A DNA stretch of 64,000 nt from contig LLCB01000132.1 of the NCBI GenBank assembly GCA_001414345.1, forward strand, positions 1 through 64,000, written 5' to 3'. The notes under the pieces were generated by a model. That model made no database searches and was not told the DNA's origin. It worked only from the letters and a program-made list of their open reading frames with translations. Positions 1 through 11,300 of this stretch are shown in pieces. The position numbers and the translations under genes are program-made. Every line of letters starts with the position of its first letter. Position 1 is the first letter of the stretch. The stretch is from Hymenoscyphus infarciens (Eukaryota > Ascomycota > Leotiomycetes > Helotiales > Helotiaceae).

Positions 1-2257
1 CCCAAAAAGAGACCAAAACCAACCCATTTTTCATCCCCGCTACTTATTCATCATTCTGGGATATCAGAACAAAGTGATTGACTCGAAGACTTATTAAAAA
101 CGGATATGTCTTTCTCTTCTGTTATCGTTCTTTTCCAAAGAAAGACTGCCTGCTTCGTATCTGAATCGCCACCGAGTGTGGCAAAAGAAGAGTTTTTGTT
201 CAGTTAGCATTGAATTATTTAATGATTCTTTCGAAGTTCCAATTCTCATCTTCACTTGTCACAGCATCAAAATAGACTTGAGTACGGATTTTCGTATTTC
301 AACAACAAAATAAAAGAGGGGAATTCTTGAGCCCAGGACGGTCTGAAGCTTAGAGCGACCGCATTGTGTGGATGCACGTATGACCTGAAAGAATATAGCA
401 CCCGGCAATATTCTGGCAGAAATTTTTTGAGACTAAAATAAAAAATGGTCTACAGCCTCTAAGTGAATGCATCTTGAATGCTGTTCTTTTTTTGGCTTGC
501 TGCGTTTTAGCTTTAGGTATGAATCAGGTGCTGAGTAATTCGAAATTATAACGATGGCCCGGTGGGAAGTGAACTTAGTTTCCAAGTACGAGCCGCAATT
601 CATTGGGTTTGTTCAGCTTTGGTCGTACTTCATTCAATTTTCGGAAGGGTAGTAACATCATGTTGCGTGTTGGTGATGGTAGTCGTTGAAATGGTCATGA
701 GCTGTTTTAGTAGACGTGACTGGTGTTCTACCATGCTGTCTCGACGACATTGTTAGTGTGAAGGATATTCGGTGAGGGTACTTGTTGCCGTGGATATGCT
801 AAGGAGACTTTGTTGATGGTTTTGGTCACGGTTCGGACTTGGGTTTCCGTTACTGTGCTTACTTCTGGGAAAATAAAGAATATTTGACATGATTTTGGGG
901 AAAGCTTATGGGCGGTTGGTGGTAGAGGCCATTGTCTAGTACAGGGCAATGATTGGCAATATACTGTTAACACAAATGTGAGCAGCTGGAAAGCTAGAAA
1001 TAAAACATTTTAGAGTTTGGAAAGCTCAACGATTTCTCCATAAAATAGTGATTGCTGTCAAGTGGTTGGCTAGCTAAGAATGGTCCCTTTTATAGGGAAT
1101 ATCAAAATCCATTGCTTAGGTGCCATCTAAGCTTAAAGACATATAATGAGGGACTTATACAACAGCCTACGGATATCGGAATATGCAGAGTTATAATTTT
1201 TTTCGTTGTACTCTTACTTGTGCCTAAGTGTTACACTTCGTTCAACTCCGCCGAAATAAAGGATAACCTCGATCCGACAGCTGCGCGTAACTAGGTAAAC
1301 TCAACACTAAAGCTGACCAGGTACATTTGCAAGTATCCTCAGTCGTACCAAAAATTCGAGTCTACATCATCTACATCATAATTTCAGGAACCGCGAATAC
1401 ATTGTTGTAACAGAAGAACCCATGAACTTCCCCATGAGCCAAGGTCTGGATGTAGTAGCACCTGGCACAACTACCCCAAGCAACACAAATCAAGCTAAGG
1501 GTTCCAATTCTACGAGATTCATACATATTTAATAGTTACAGCCCGAGCAAGTGATTTTGCACTTTACCTAGTCAAACTGCGTACAATGAGATTTAAAAAC
1601 ACAAACTCGCGGTTACAATAATATACCCTGTCAGTCTAGAGAAACAATTTCAACTTGGTTTCACCGAGTCACCAAAGTAGCCACACCCGACGGCCGCAAC
1701 TACTTTAGTGCTTTCTAACCTAAGAGGCCCATCGTAACAAGCAAGCGGAGTATATATCTTGTAGGGAACTTTCTTCATTGACGGGAGATAGCTCTCATTC
1801 CAAAGTTAGTGGAGAAGACAGCATCAACTAGGTCCTGGGACCAAGCCAGAGGTCTCAAAATGAACAACTGGTCCAAACAATAAACACCACCATTCATCAA
1901 GGCGAGCTACGAAACATTATGCTAGCTATACCCCTTTAACAAAGAACTCAAAGTTTCATGACAGCAGGAAGACCCAAGGTTGCGATTGGTACAGTCACAA
2001 AAACAATATCATTGTTATGTGTTTTGTGCTCTATTCACAATTGTGTCCACAAAGGGTAAATGTGTAACTGTTGATATTTCAGAAAACAGCCAGGAAGGAA
2101 GGATAACAACAAACCGAACAGAGTAATTGAAAAAGCATAAATTCAGTAGAAATGCCCGAGGAGAGCTTTTGCAAGAACTCCATCTTGCATCTCAAGCAAG
2201 TCACAAACATACATTCCAATACAAGCATACATACAGACACAAGCATATTACCCCGTC
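1..2257. other. Intergenic stretch without a supportable gene
   Basis: Only short, composition-poor reading frames occur here (for example around 562-756 and 1052-1294). None has a recognisable domain or convincing splice context. The last 100 bases before 2258 are rich in CA/TA repeats such as ACATACA, which resembles a fungal 5' leader for the following gene. I see no tRNA, repeat array or transposon end. Confidence 0.5.
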
Positions 2258-2629
2258 ATGACAAACCAAGGCAAAAAAGAAAGGCAAAGGGCGAGGGAAA
2301 TGGAGCGTGAAGAGAAGACGCAGAAGCGCAACATGTGGCGCGATAACTCCTGCCATGAAGAGAATCATCACTTCAGACCTGACGATGAGTATTCAAGCGA
2401 GGGTGCGTACGACCCTCATCCGGAGGATGATGGCGATGACCAATCCTATACGAGTTACGATGAAGAAGATGAAATCCCCTATGGGGACAGCGGCTGCGGC
2501 AACTGTTCTGACATTGATGAGTTGGGTTCGGAGACTCGGTCATCGTGTGACCCCGAAGAGGAAGAATGGCCGGAGGACGACTCGCTCGTGATGGCAGTTT
2601 TATTGACGCGAGCCGGGAGTGCACGATGA
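2258..2629 (+). CDS. Small highly acidic hypothetical protein (123 aa)
   Basis: I do not recognise a family. The single open frame starts at an ATG after CCCCGTC, downstream of a CA-rich leader. The first 35 residues are basic and charged (KKERQRAREMEREEKTQKR), which could act as a nuclear targeting or nucleic-acid-binding segment. The rest is strongly acidic, with runs of D/E mixed with S, Y and G, and looks disordered. Four cysteines are spread through it without a zinc-finger spacing. No intron is needed. The neighbouring 2EXR gene lies more than 1 kb away on the other strand, so no operon-like link is implied. The biased composition argues for a real coding region, but a chance frame cannot be excluded. 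Confidence 0.45.
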   Translation: MTNQGKKERQRAREMEREEKTQKRNMWRDNSCHEENHHFRPDDEYSSEGAYDPHPEDDGDDQSYTSYDEEDEIPYGDSGCGNCSDIDELGSETRSSCDPEEEEWPEDDSLVMAVLLTRAGSAR

Positions 2630-3739
2630 CAAAATCGAGTAATCATCAAGACTGAGACCAGTGTTACCCGCCATATTCAATCCGGGCAGAGCAAAAAGTA
2701 GCCTTGTAGATGAAGAGCTTTGCCAGCGACCCAAAATCTCTTCCTGCCCAAACACTTAGATAAACCCTACCCCCAATAAAGATGATTGACCTCTCGTGTC
2801 TGTGCAAGTTTTCCCGTGCTGTTCCCAATGTAGATGCCTCGTAAGCAAGAATGTCAACTCGGCGAAAACAATTGGGCTAAGTAGTCAAGCTATTCCAAGA
2901 GACTCTGACTCATCCGAAAATACAACCAATCTAGAAGTCCAACGCAGAAGATCATGGTCGTGCTTATCGATTCAGGAAATCTTCCGAGAAACCGTGCATA
3001 CCGACAGGGGGAACTTGTGATGCCACGTTCAAAGATCATGCCGGTAAGAGGGGATGCACTCATTGCATTATAACAAAACAGGAAGAAAAAGCAGATTTCT
3101 GCAGCGACCCTAAACCCGGCCCCGTAACCGCGCGCGGATTTCTCATCCCATGCATGCCATTCATAAGCGGTTCCTTGACCAACGATATGAAGGCCCACAG
3201 AGTTAAGGTTACACGGTGATATACCCCATTCAATGCCCAAGATGCACAAGAACACCACTTGGAAATGTATTCCTGCTAGGGAGGTCGATCACCGATGTTC
3301 CACGTACATAATCGTCTTTCTTCAACTTATCCAAAATGAAGGAAATTCCTCCCGTCCGTTCCTGTACCGCGGCACCACTCGTTCTTGTTGTCTTGCATAA
3401 TTGGCTCGTTGGTGGCTTGACGAGTGCTTGCATGACAACTATTGGAACCAGAATGCAATAGAAAGAAAAATTGCCAGGGAGGGAAACTTGCAGGTGAAGA
3501 AAAACAATTCTCTGGCTCGCTCGCTCTGATCAATTGCCCAAAAGGCTTGCAGATGATAAATGTCTGATAATTGCAAAAACACCCAATCTCCTAATTAGCT
3601 ATTACCAATTACCTACCTTGAGCTCCACAATCGAAATATAAACGCGACAAGTCTCTTTTCGTTGGACGTCCCATGCCTCGGGAACGGTCCGCGCCTCTCT
3701 CATGCACCGTGGGGGGTCCAAATGACGCTCATCATCTGG
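2630..3739. other. Intergenic region, no supportable gene
   Basis: Several 60-120 codon frames overlap on both strands (for example 2890-3258 minus), but none has domain-like sequence, and they shadow each other. The right part is the 3' side of the minus-strand 2EXR gene ending at 3740. Nothing else stands out. Confidence 0.45.
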
Positions 3740-4693
3740 CTAAAAATCCAAACCCCGGGCAGTCATTCGCCCACATGCAGCTATTTCCTTGCCAGGTGGT
3801 AAGGAGCAAGCCATGATGCTAACCTGTGGAGCCACGTAGTGTTGCTGTTTGAATCGTTTCTCTTCCTCCTTCAAGCCGCGCTGCAGACTTTTCTCGAGGG
3901 ATTGTTGAAACTCGGACCGGACTGGCGTAAAAGGTCCAGTGCTAACAGACATGAAGGCCCATTTCAGGTACGCTGGGTCGAACTCACACTCCTCGCCCGC
4001 TGCGAGCTTCTGTTCTCGGAGTTTCCACATCTCGTTCCGTTTTCTGATATCCACTCCTCCGTCTATCAAAATAATCAAAAGCTTCAGGTTGGGGAAGAAC
4101 TGGCGGATGATGGCCTCCTCCCTATCCATTGTGGTGAGACATAGCTCGCGGTTGATTGCCAGTGCCTGCACATTCTTGAAGCAATCGCGCATTTGGCTAT
4201 TCCTCCCAGATTTCCCCCCTTTCCTTGAGTCTCGTAGATCGCTCTCGTACCATCGGTGCCCGACCCATCTACCCCAATTATCGATCCATGTCCGGGCCTT
4301 GAGATGCAGAATATCGTAGTCGAATCGAATCCAAGCCGGCTCAGGCTGCGTCTCGGGGTTTTCAGGCTGTCTAGGGTTGCTTCTGCAGGCCTTTAAAGCT
4401 TCTTGACGCGATTCGGAACACGTAGAGAGGAGAGGAGGGAGGTTTTTGATGGTGTAGTGCCATCGGTCGGGTGGTGAACTGCTTTCGCCTTCTCCGGGCT
4501 CTTCCTTCCAACTAGGGATCTTTTCCATTTCCACAATTCGCCGGACCGAGATCGCATGGTGCCATATTCTCAGCCGAAGTTCAACAGGTAAGAGAGGGAA
4601 ATTTGTAAAGGAGCCCGAGGCTGGTGTTTGTTGTACATGTGAGGCTTCAGAGATGTTGCGCGTTTGGAACTTGGATTTGGAGGCAATATCCAT
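3740..4693 (-). CDS. 2EXR-domain (F-box-like) protein, 317 aa
   Basis: This single-exon gene encodes a 2EXR-domain protein, a large fungal family of unknown biochemical role often grouped with F-box-like proteins. The family hallmarks are visible. An N-terminal block at residues 29-52 reads FTNFPLLPVELRLRIWHHAI. The middle block PPLLSTCSESRQEALKA sits at about 86-102. The closing block is WIRFDYDILHL at about 121-131. The domain therefore covers roughly residues 29-133, and the remaining 185 residues form a variable helical C-terminal half typical of the family. The start at 4693 fits the usual short N-terminal extension. No stops or frameshifts are seen, so it looks intact. The family call is firm; its partner or function is unknown. 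Confidence 0.85.
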   Translation of the reverse strand: MDIASKSKFQTRNISEASHVQQTPASGSFTNFPLLPVELRLRIWHHAISVRRIVEMEKIPSWKEEPGEGESSSPPDRWHYTIKNLPPLLSTCSESRQEALKACRSNPRQPENPETQPEPAWIRFDYDILHLKARTWIDNWGRWVGHRWYESDLRDSRKGGKSGRNSQMRDCFKNVQALAINRELCLTTMDREEAIIRQFFPNLKLLIILIDGGVDIRKRNEMWKLREQKLAAGEECEFDPAYLKWAFMSVSTGPFTPVRSEFQQSLEKSLQRGLKEEEKRFKQQHYVAPQVSIMACSLPPGKEIAACGRMTARGLDF

Positions 4694-6658
4694 AGCAGTT
4701 TGGACGAACCCAGTTTGCTGACAAACGGAGAGGAGACGGGTCAGCTGATCTCGGAAAACAAGGGGTAGTCGGGTCGGGTAGCGTGGCGGGTAATCTATAT
4801 TTCAACCACAACCTCTAATGAAGGCAATTATTCTCCTTCATTATCAGTTCAAGTGGCATCGTCTGCCCTTTATACCCAAAACATTACTGAAGTACATTTA
4901 TCTGTGGTTCGCCATGTAGCCATGTCACTCTCCTCTCTGGTACTCGGTCATTGGCAGCCGACGAACTGAGACAGCTCCTCCCAGGGGTCTGCAGCCGCCT
5001 TGCTTGCTGCAGAGAATCACGGCCAGTCCCGCTGCATATATCACCGCATGTATGCTGACATTTTGCCTAAAGCAAAGAGAAAAGGGCTGCTTCGTGCCTT
5101 CGTACAGCTGCGCCGTTCCCAGATATGGATCCTACGCGGTGTGGTGGTGTGGAGGTCGTGGAGGTGGTCATGGTCTAAAAGTTCCTCGTTCCTGCGCTAC
5201 CAAACTTCCCCCAAAGCTGGGTTTCCCGCAGTCGTCCCTATGAGACAGGAATCACCTGCATGTGATGAGTCCTTTTTCACAGGTACCCAGTCTCACTACT
5301 GGTGAGGGGAAAGCAAGTGGAGATTGGTCTCTTTACGGTCGCATATTCCTTCCTTCCTTCGTCATTTTTTGCTTTTTCGTATCCTTTTCTGCTTCCGCCG
5401 TTTCCGCCGCAATTGCTCTTTTGGTCGATTATTCCAGCCTTTGAACATTGATTATTTCACATGGTTCGAATATAAATGGAAGAATCCCCATACTTCGAAC
5501 CATGGAAGCTTGTTCGTGGCGCAAATTTTACCGGGAAACCTAGCCTTAGCTAGTTCGAGGGTAAATCCTCCGGATATCTTTGGGGGCGGTCGTCGAGTAA
5601 TCAGCTATCAAATTGTATATTTTCCTTTCGGTCACCAATAACACGTTCTTAGAGGCATAGATGAGCAAATTTCCATTTCTAGAGCTTGTATATTTGCTTT
5701 GAAACCAATCATTCAAGTCCCATATTTGCCTTGGTAAAGGCAGCAAGTTCTTCTCCCAAGTATTTATGTCTTTTTCAAACACCCTAAAATCCCACCGGGT
5801 GTGTCAGAGTTCATGTCGAACAAGTCAGCTAGCCACAAAAGGTAGCTGTTTTATACCGTAAAAGAAAGGATGGGAGAATGAACACTTAAAGTCAATCCGC
5901 CCTCTTAAACTTGTTCGTACGATAAAGGACTTTATACGGACTATTTGCATCAAGCAGTACCATGACTTGGACCTCACAAGCCGACACGAATCCAGGCACT
6001 CGTTAGTGACCTATCATCCATTCTCGCGAGAAAAGTAAGACTCCATTCCACGGAAAGATGGAACAGAGATCATTTTGAGTCATTGGTAAGTACCGGCTAG
6101 TTACTTGACTCACTTCAGAATTAAGGTCACTAGAGTTATCAACTAACACGGCGTTTAGTACTCTTAATCTTTGAATCACCGGACTCCATTCACACGTGGG
6201 CGAGGGGTATAAGATCCAAACACCAAAATCCGAAAATACTCAAGTGTTTAAGTCTGGTATCGCTGGAAATAGAGAATATTTCCACATTTCGATCCCACCT
6301 CAGCACAACTAGATGAATGATTGAGTTAAGTCTTGTTGTAGGTTTCCTTCCCCATATTCATAGATTCACTGAGCCTTACAAGCATACTTAACTAGAGACT
6401 TATGAAACACTTCAGGTTTGGGTGACAAATGATCATATTTCCATAAACTGCAGCTAATTTCATTGATACAATAGATCAATCCCTCGGTTTCATACGATTC
6501 CCACCCCAAAATACATAGAACCCATCATTCGTACACAACAATTCGGTTCTCCTGAATGAAAAAAACAAAAACGATTGCCGGGTTCACTCACCCTTCGTCG
6601 CTCCTGGCATTGAGTACACATCGACTTCCCTCCAGGTGCTGTCGTAGACTCGGTGAAG
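4694..6658. other. Long intergenic region without a supportable gene
   Basis: About 2 kb separates the 5' end of the 2EXR gene from the 3' end of the next minus-strand gene. Short frames at 5000-5641 overlap one another on the plus strand in different registers and carry no recognisable domain. The section from 5800 to 6600 has ordinary base composition and no long frame or repeat array that I can see. The first 300 bases presumably contain the 2EXR promoter. Confidence 0.5.
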
Positions 6659-7797
6659 TCATCCGGTTTTTGAGAGAACTGCGACAGCCAGCACGTATTG
6701 GGAGATTTCCACCGGTGTTTTGTGCATACTTTTGAGTCTATGTTGAGGGTTTCTGAAGCTACAGTCCATATTATGTATTTTGTCGATTATTTCCTGGTGG
6801 AGCCCACTATTTATGAGCTTTGGGTCTTTCGTTGAATTCTTGGGCTGATGACCGATATCTTTCTCCACCCAACGTAACCCAGGTCTTTCGTGGACTGGTA
6901 ATGGGTCCTCTGACTCAGAATTCTCCGGGCTGTCGCATGTCTTCTGCTTTTTTGGCTTGTCTCGCTGCTCATTCTCGGGCGTACTATTGAATGCGACCCC
7001 TCTAGAACTCATCCTGTCGATTATGGGTCCTACCTCAATAGCCTGGTCCATACCCTGGAAAGAGAGTCGAGTTCTCCGAGGACCTGATTCATTCAGCGAC
7101 CTCGTTGGCGATACAAAAGTCCTTACCCGGCGATAATTCTTCCGTTCTACCGGAGGAAGAGATGAATGATTGAGTTCTTTTTCGAAGCAACCCTGCTTTC
7201 AGTTGCTTTTGTTTGGGTGAGCGAGGGCTCGTTGGGTTGGTGTTCTTTGAGACCGCATACATTGTTTTATTGCGGCGAAGTGGTGCAAAATGCTTATCGT
7301 CTGAACGCTGTGGCTTTTTGTTGCTGAAAGCGCCAGATTTGGTAGGTGACGGGCTTTCCTTCAGGTACATCTGCCTTTGTCAGTGTGAGAAACATTCTGC
7401 AGCAATTTTAACCATTGTTTAAGAAAGTTTGGGAGACCCGGGAACAACACGTTGAGGAAAAGTCGTTACACTCTCTTACCGTTTGGCCAAGAACTCATAT
7501 TGTCCCACACATCAGAACCTGCGACAGAGTAGTTGGGCTAACTTCCTTTGAAAAAGTAGATGATGAACTACCCCCCTTCCGTCGTCGGGGCTTGTATTCT
7601 GATGATTATATCAGCAATGGGCTTTCTTGCGCCCCCATCATCGCCTCCATTGCTGTAAGCTTCCTTTCATATTCCGCATTTTTGTTTTGTAGAGTCTTGA
7701 ATTGGGATTCGAGGTTGGAAACCTTTTCTTTCAGGTTCTGCACTTTTTCTTCGTGCTGCTTTTCGCGTTCCCTGTAGCGTTCCTCGAGCACTGCCAA
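6659..7797 (-). CDS. Multi-exon hypothetical protein with N-terminal coiled coil (5' end unresolved)
   Basis: Three consecutive minus-strand coding pieces fit one gene. The upstream exon (about 7790-7610) begins after an acceptor-like TTTGGCAG preceded by GCTAAC, and encodes a clear coiled coil (EERYREREKQHEEKVQNLKEK and on). The middle exon runs 7370-7101, after an acceptor ending GGCAG, and is basic and S/P-rich. A 46-nt intron (7055-7100, donor GTCGCT, acceptor TTTCCAG) joins it in phase to the last exon, 7054-6659, which ends with a stop. The donor closing the first exon and any more 5' exons are not resolved. I do not recognise the family; coiled coil plus basic linker suggests a structural or nucleic-acid-associated protein, but that is inference. 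Confidence 0.45.
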
Positions 7798-8321
7798 AGG
7801 TTAGCAGGCATGCTTGGAACGCTGGAAGCATCGTAGGCTACCCACTGGGAAAGCTAGTACGATTGGCTAGCAAAGAATGTGTACGCAAAGCAAAGGCTGG
7901 TTCTTGCCGAGAATTCAAAGGCACCCCCAAGGATGCATGAACATACAAGTCTTAATACTCTCTCAAAAAGGCTCTTATGTTGACGTGACAGTGGTCTCAG
8001 CCCGACCGTTGTCTAACCCCTCCATGTTGTCCGCCAACGCTCAGGGTAAAAATCTCAAAGTATTATTGTAGCAATGCGCCTTACTCAAAAGGTTCATGAG
8101 GAGTTGAACTTTGAGTTGACTTGCGAGTCCTTGTGTTCGAGGTCGCAAAGGGTATTTGGCCTGTTTACCAAGCCAGCCAGCAACTGCAAGAACGACCCAG
8201 CAACTTCCTTTATCCGCATGTACCCACACACAACAACAATAATGCCAGATTTGAAGCGATGTAAAATGACGTGAAGTGAAAGTTGTAAAAGGTTCCAGGA
8301 ACTCAAAGACGGTCAGTGAAT

Positions 8322-9260
8322 TTAGAATTTTTCAGACTCCCTGATGCTCACGTGCTCAGCCTCAATTGCTAGCCGAATTCTTTCAGGGGTTCGGTTAGCC
8401 TCAATGTCAGATTGTAGCCTGGGAAGTTGATCGTTCGAACCTTCTGAAAGAATGAGGAACGGTTTATAAACTTTTGTGAATTCTAAGGTGCAAGGCACTA
8501 GAAACATGACTGCACCACCAAAACTAGCTCTTTTTTCCCATGTGTGGTGAGGGAACATTCCGGAATTTGTTTCGACGTCATCTTGTGCTGAATAATTGAC
8601 CACCTTCTGGCAATCCAACGTTTCTTCCGCCATAGAAGCAGTAAAGGTGAATTGATTCCAAGCCTTTTTATACTGGTGAGCCTTCCCTAAAATAAATTTC
8701 GTTGAAGTGATGTGGTACTCGATACCTCGCCGCCCCATATGTTATATTGCCCTGGTATTTGTTTGCCATCATAGCCCCAAATCAATCGTAATCCATTGTG
8801 CCAAGCTTGTATTCATATCTTCATTCGTATATCGTGTGCGGCGGGGTATGCCCTGACGCCTTCCCGGCCCAATCTCCCATGGTCCATTACTTGACATCGC
8901 AGTTGTTTTATGAGCCCAACTGAGCCCTGTTGCACTCGGGGTCTCTGCAACTTGATGCGAGATTGAAAACTCGAGATAAGATCCAAGGTGGTCACCAGAA
9001 GCCTTTCCCACTCTCTCCCTACATTTCCACGATCCCTCAACAGCTTTCCCAGCCATCACTTCTGTAGCAACCCAAATCGTATACCAATCTGAATGTAACC
9101 TCACCGTAATACTCCCTAGCTAATATGAGCATTTTCTGGTCGCAATATTGAAACTTGCGATATCCACCAGTTTCTTGTGCCAACCACAACACCCCATCCA
9201 CCAGATCCGTATCCGGCTCTGCCATCTGGCAATTCGGGATCGTCGAAGGTATCGTTCTTG
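8322..9260 (-). pseudogene. Disrupted gene of unknown family
   Basis: Protein-like sequence runs along the minus strand in alternating frames. A glycine/tryptophan-rich start (RAGYGSGGWGVVVGTRNWW, about 9220-9170) is followed by an in-frame TAG near 9120. The frame then shifts to a long stretch (9104-8772) containing WEIGPGRRQGIPRRTRYT. Between about 8775 and 8735 the sensible reading (WGYDGKQIPGQYNIWG) lies in another frame, while the flanking 9104-8772 and 8738-8322 segments share one frame, so two compensating indels bracket it. No GT-AG introns explain these breaks. The final segment ends with a normal stop at 8322. I cannot name the family; it reads like a secreted or cytosolic globular protein. 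A relic is more likely than a working gene. Confidence 0.45.
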
Positions 9261-9263
9261 AGG

Positions 9264-9320
9264 AAGGTTCGAGGCAGGTTCTAAAGAGGGTTCGAGGGAG
9301 GGTTCGAGGGAGGGGTTCAA
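9264..9320. repeat. Short imperfect 12-bp tandem repeat
   Basis: About three imperfect units of GGGTTCGAGGGA lie head to tail, with a degenerate copy (GGTTCGAGGCA) on the left. On the minus strand this gives an EPSL peptide repeat. It sits at the 5' edge of the disrupted gene and may be part of its upstream region. Confidence 0.6.
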
Positions 9321-9429
9321 GCTTGCGACTACCTATTTCTATACCTACAGATCAGCAGATTGCTAAAGGGCTTTGGAGAGAAGAATTGCGGCTCTCAACT
9401 TACATGGTCTATTACAGCAGGTAGCTTGC

Positions 9430-11300
9430 TTTCTGTGGTTTGCATGAGAGCTTGAGTTGTTGTCTGGGTCGATGTTCGGGTTATGGTTGGGTTTGGGTTG
9501 ATTTGAATTGAGAGCAAAGACCACCCCTCCCATCAGACCCGTCTGCTGGTTGAAGCCAGCCGCATTCGGACCGTTGGTACTCGCAGAACAGTTGCTGGTT
9601 AAATGAGGATATATTTTGGACCAAGTTGCACTTCGTATTAATTTGCTGGGCGATTAACCAAAATTCCACCGTTGCGCTTGCAGCCACAACTACTAAAGGT
9701 GCTTTCTGCTCTAAGTTTACTTGCACACCACGCTCTCACTTAGAATCGCCTTACATGAGCTTTGGCCTCGTAACTCCTGTAAGCCCAGCACCTGCCAGTC
9801 ACTTATTAATGATGCTATTCCCAACACTTGTTCTCAGCCTTTGGATGATGCCAACACCACGCACTTATCACTTCCATTGCAAAATTCCCGTAATTGGTCT
9901 CTTCTTGATCAAGCTGTCTAGACTAGCAAGCTTTGCAGTTGATTCCCCGCCTTGCACTAACTCCATCTCCCCTTCGCTGGCTTGCCATGACTTTCTTGTC
10001 TCTTCTTCTTGAGGCTGATCGCTCCATGATCTACACCCGTAATTCCCACTCAACATTTTTTGAACCCCTAATCTTCCCTGGTTCCCGGAACTCCCCCCAA
10101 AGATCCTCTTGAGTTTCTTGCAAGTTTCTATGTGTCCCAGTTTGTGCCACGCCCACCAACGTCCAGCTTCATCTTCCAACTTTGCTTCTTGAGTTAATTC
10201 CCGTTATTCCTCCCACTTCTTCGTAGGAGTCGCGAGTTCTCCCGGCAACGTAAATAGAAGATCTCCATGGTTGTAAACCCTATGAGTTTGACTAATATCT
10301 CCACGGTCGTTTCAAGACCCGCCTTTCTTTTTGACTTCTTCGTTTTTCCTGGTAGAATTGGGTAACCACTGTATTCAGGCCAAGAATGACAACGGATCAT
10401 GGCTTCCACGCCATCCAGAGTTTGTTTAACCCATCCCCTTCTTCCAGCATTCGCGTAAACCAGCAGCAATAGTGGATTTGAGAGCAGACAATCGCTACCG
10501 ATTATCTGGAGGGCATTTTATCCACTCTCTTCTTCAATCTCTCTCGTAACTCCCTAGCAATAGACCCTTTTTGTACTGACAAGAACATTGGATCATAGTC
10601 CAGCGTTATTCCAAGAGAGTCTTTTCCTTTTCCCTTTCCAATTCTTATTGTAGATCAGCAAGAATTGAGTCTTTTTACTGTCACAGCTCCTTGAACAAAT
10701 ACAGCAGCCTAGTCCAAAGAACCCTTGAATCGGCAGATTGTTTCATCTCCTGTATTGATGAAAGAGCCATTCCTCAAAGTTGCTAACCTCGTAAAAGCCT
10801 CTGCTTTTCTCAATTCTCGCATCCATTTTCACACCGTAATCTCTCGAGTATCTCTCAGTTAATATTGAAGCTATCTAGACCTTTGGAATTACCGTAAAGC
10901 CCTCCTGATAACCCCTATTCCTCCACCGTGAAGCTCTATTCCTCGACTGTTATTGAGATGCTCTTTGCCTTCCTGAATCTCAATCACTCGATCATTCTTG
11001 CTGTAGTATATCATTCAAGACAAGCCCTTTTGCAAAGTGGCTATCACCGTAGCTACCTCCCTCTTCTTCTATCCCGCAGGGTGATCTGTGATAACCGAAT
11101 CTTCTTAAAATGGGACTTCCTCTTCCGCCTGCTCCACCACCGGCACTCCCAGCATACTCTTCTTCGGCGGCTACCTGCTCCGATATCCGAGAAGCGGCGC
11201 GACAGTCACGTCGACGACCAATGGTCGCATCGGCCTCCCCTCGAGCCCAGAGCCTTCTTATCAACAACAACAACAATTCACAGCACTCACCGCCGCCAAC
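9430..11300. other. Intergenic region and pyrimidine-rich 5' leader of the next gene
   Basis: No frame here has a recognisable domain; the minus-strand frames at 9868-10179 and 10194-10469 look incidental. From about 10500 to 11300 the plus strand becomes rich in TCTTC, CTCC and CCACC tracts, as fungal promoters and leaders often are, and ends in CAACAACAACAACAATTC before the 11301 start codon. A short upstream frame beginning at 11110 overlaps the true start in another register and could be a uORF. Confidence 0.5.

Noticed and set aside
2890..3258. 122-codon minus-strand frame
   Set aside because: Cysteine/phenylalanine-rich chance peptide without domain or start context; it overlaps another frame of similar length.
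5000..5641. Several overlapping plus-strand frames
   Set aside because: Four frames in different registers overlap and none has recognisable sequence.
9868..10469. Minus-strand frames as hypothetical genes
   Set aside because: They lie in the pyrimidine-rich upstream region of the 11301 gene and read as low-complexity chance frames.
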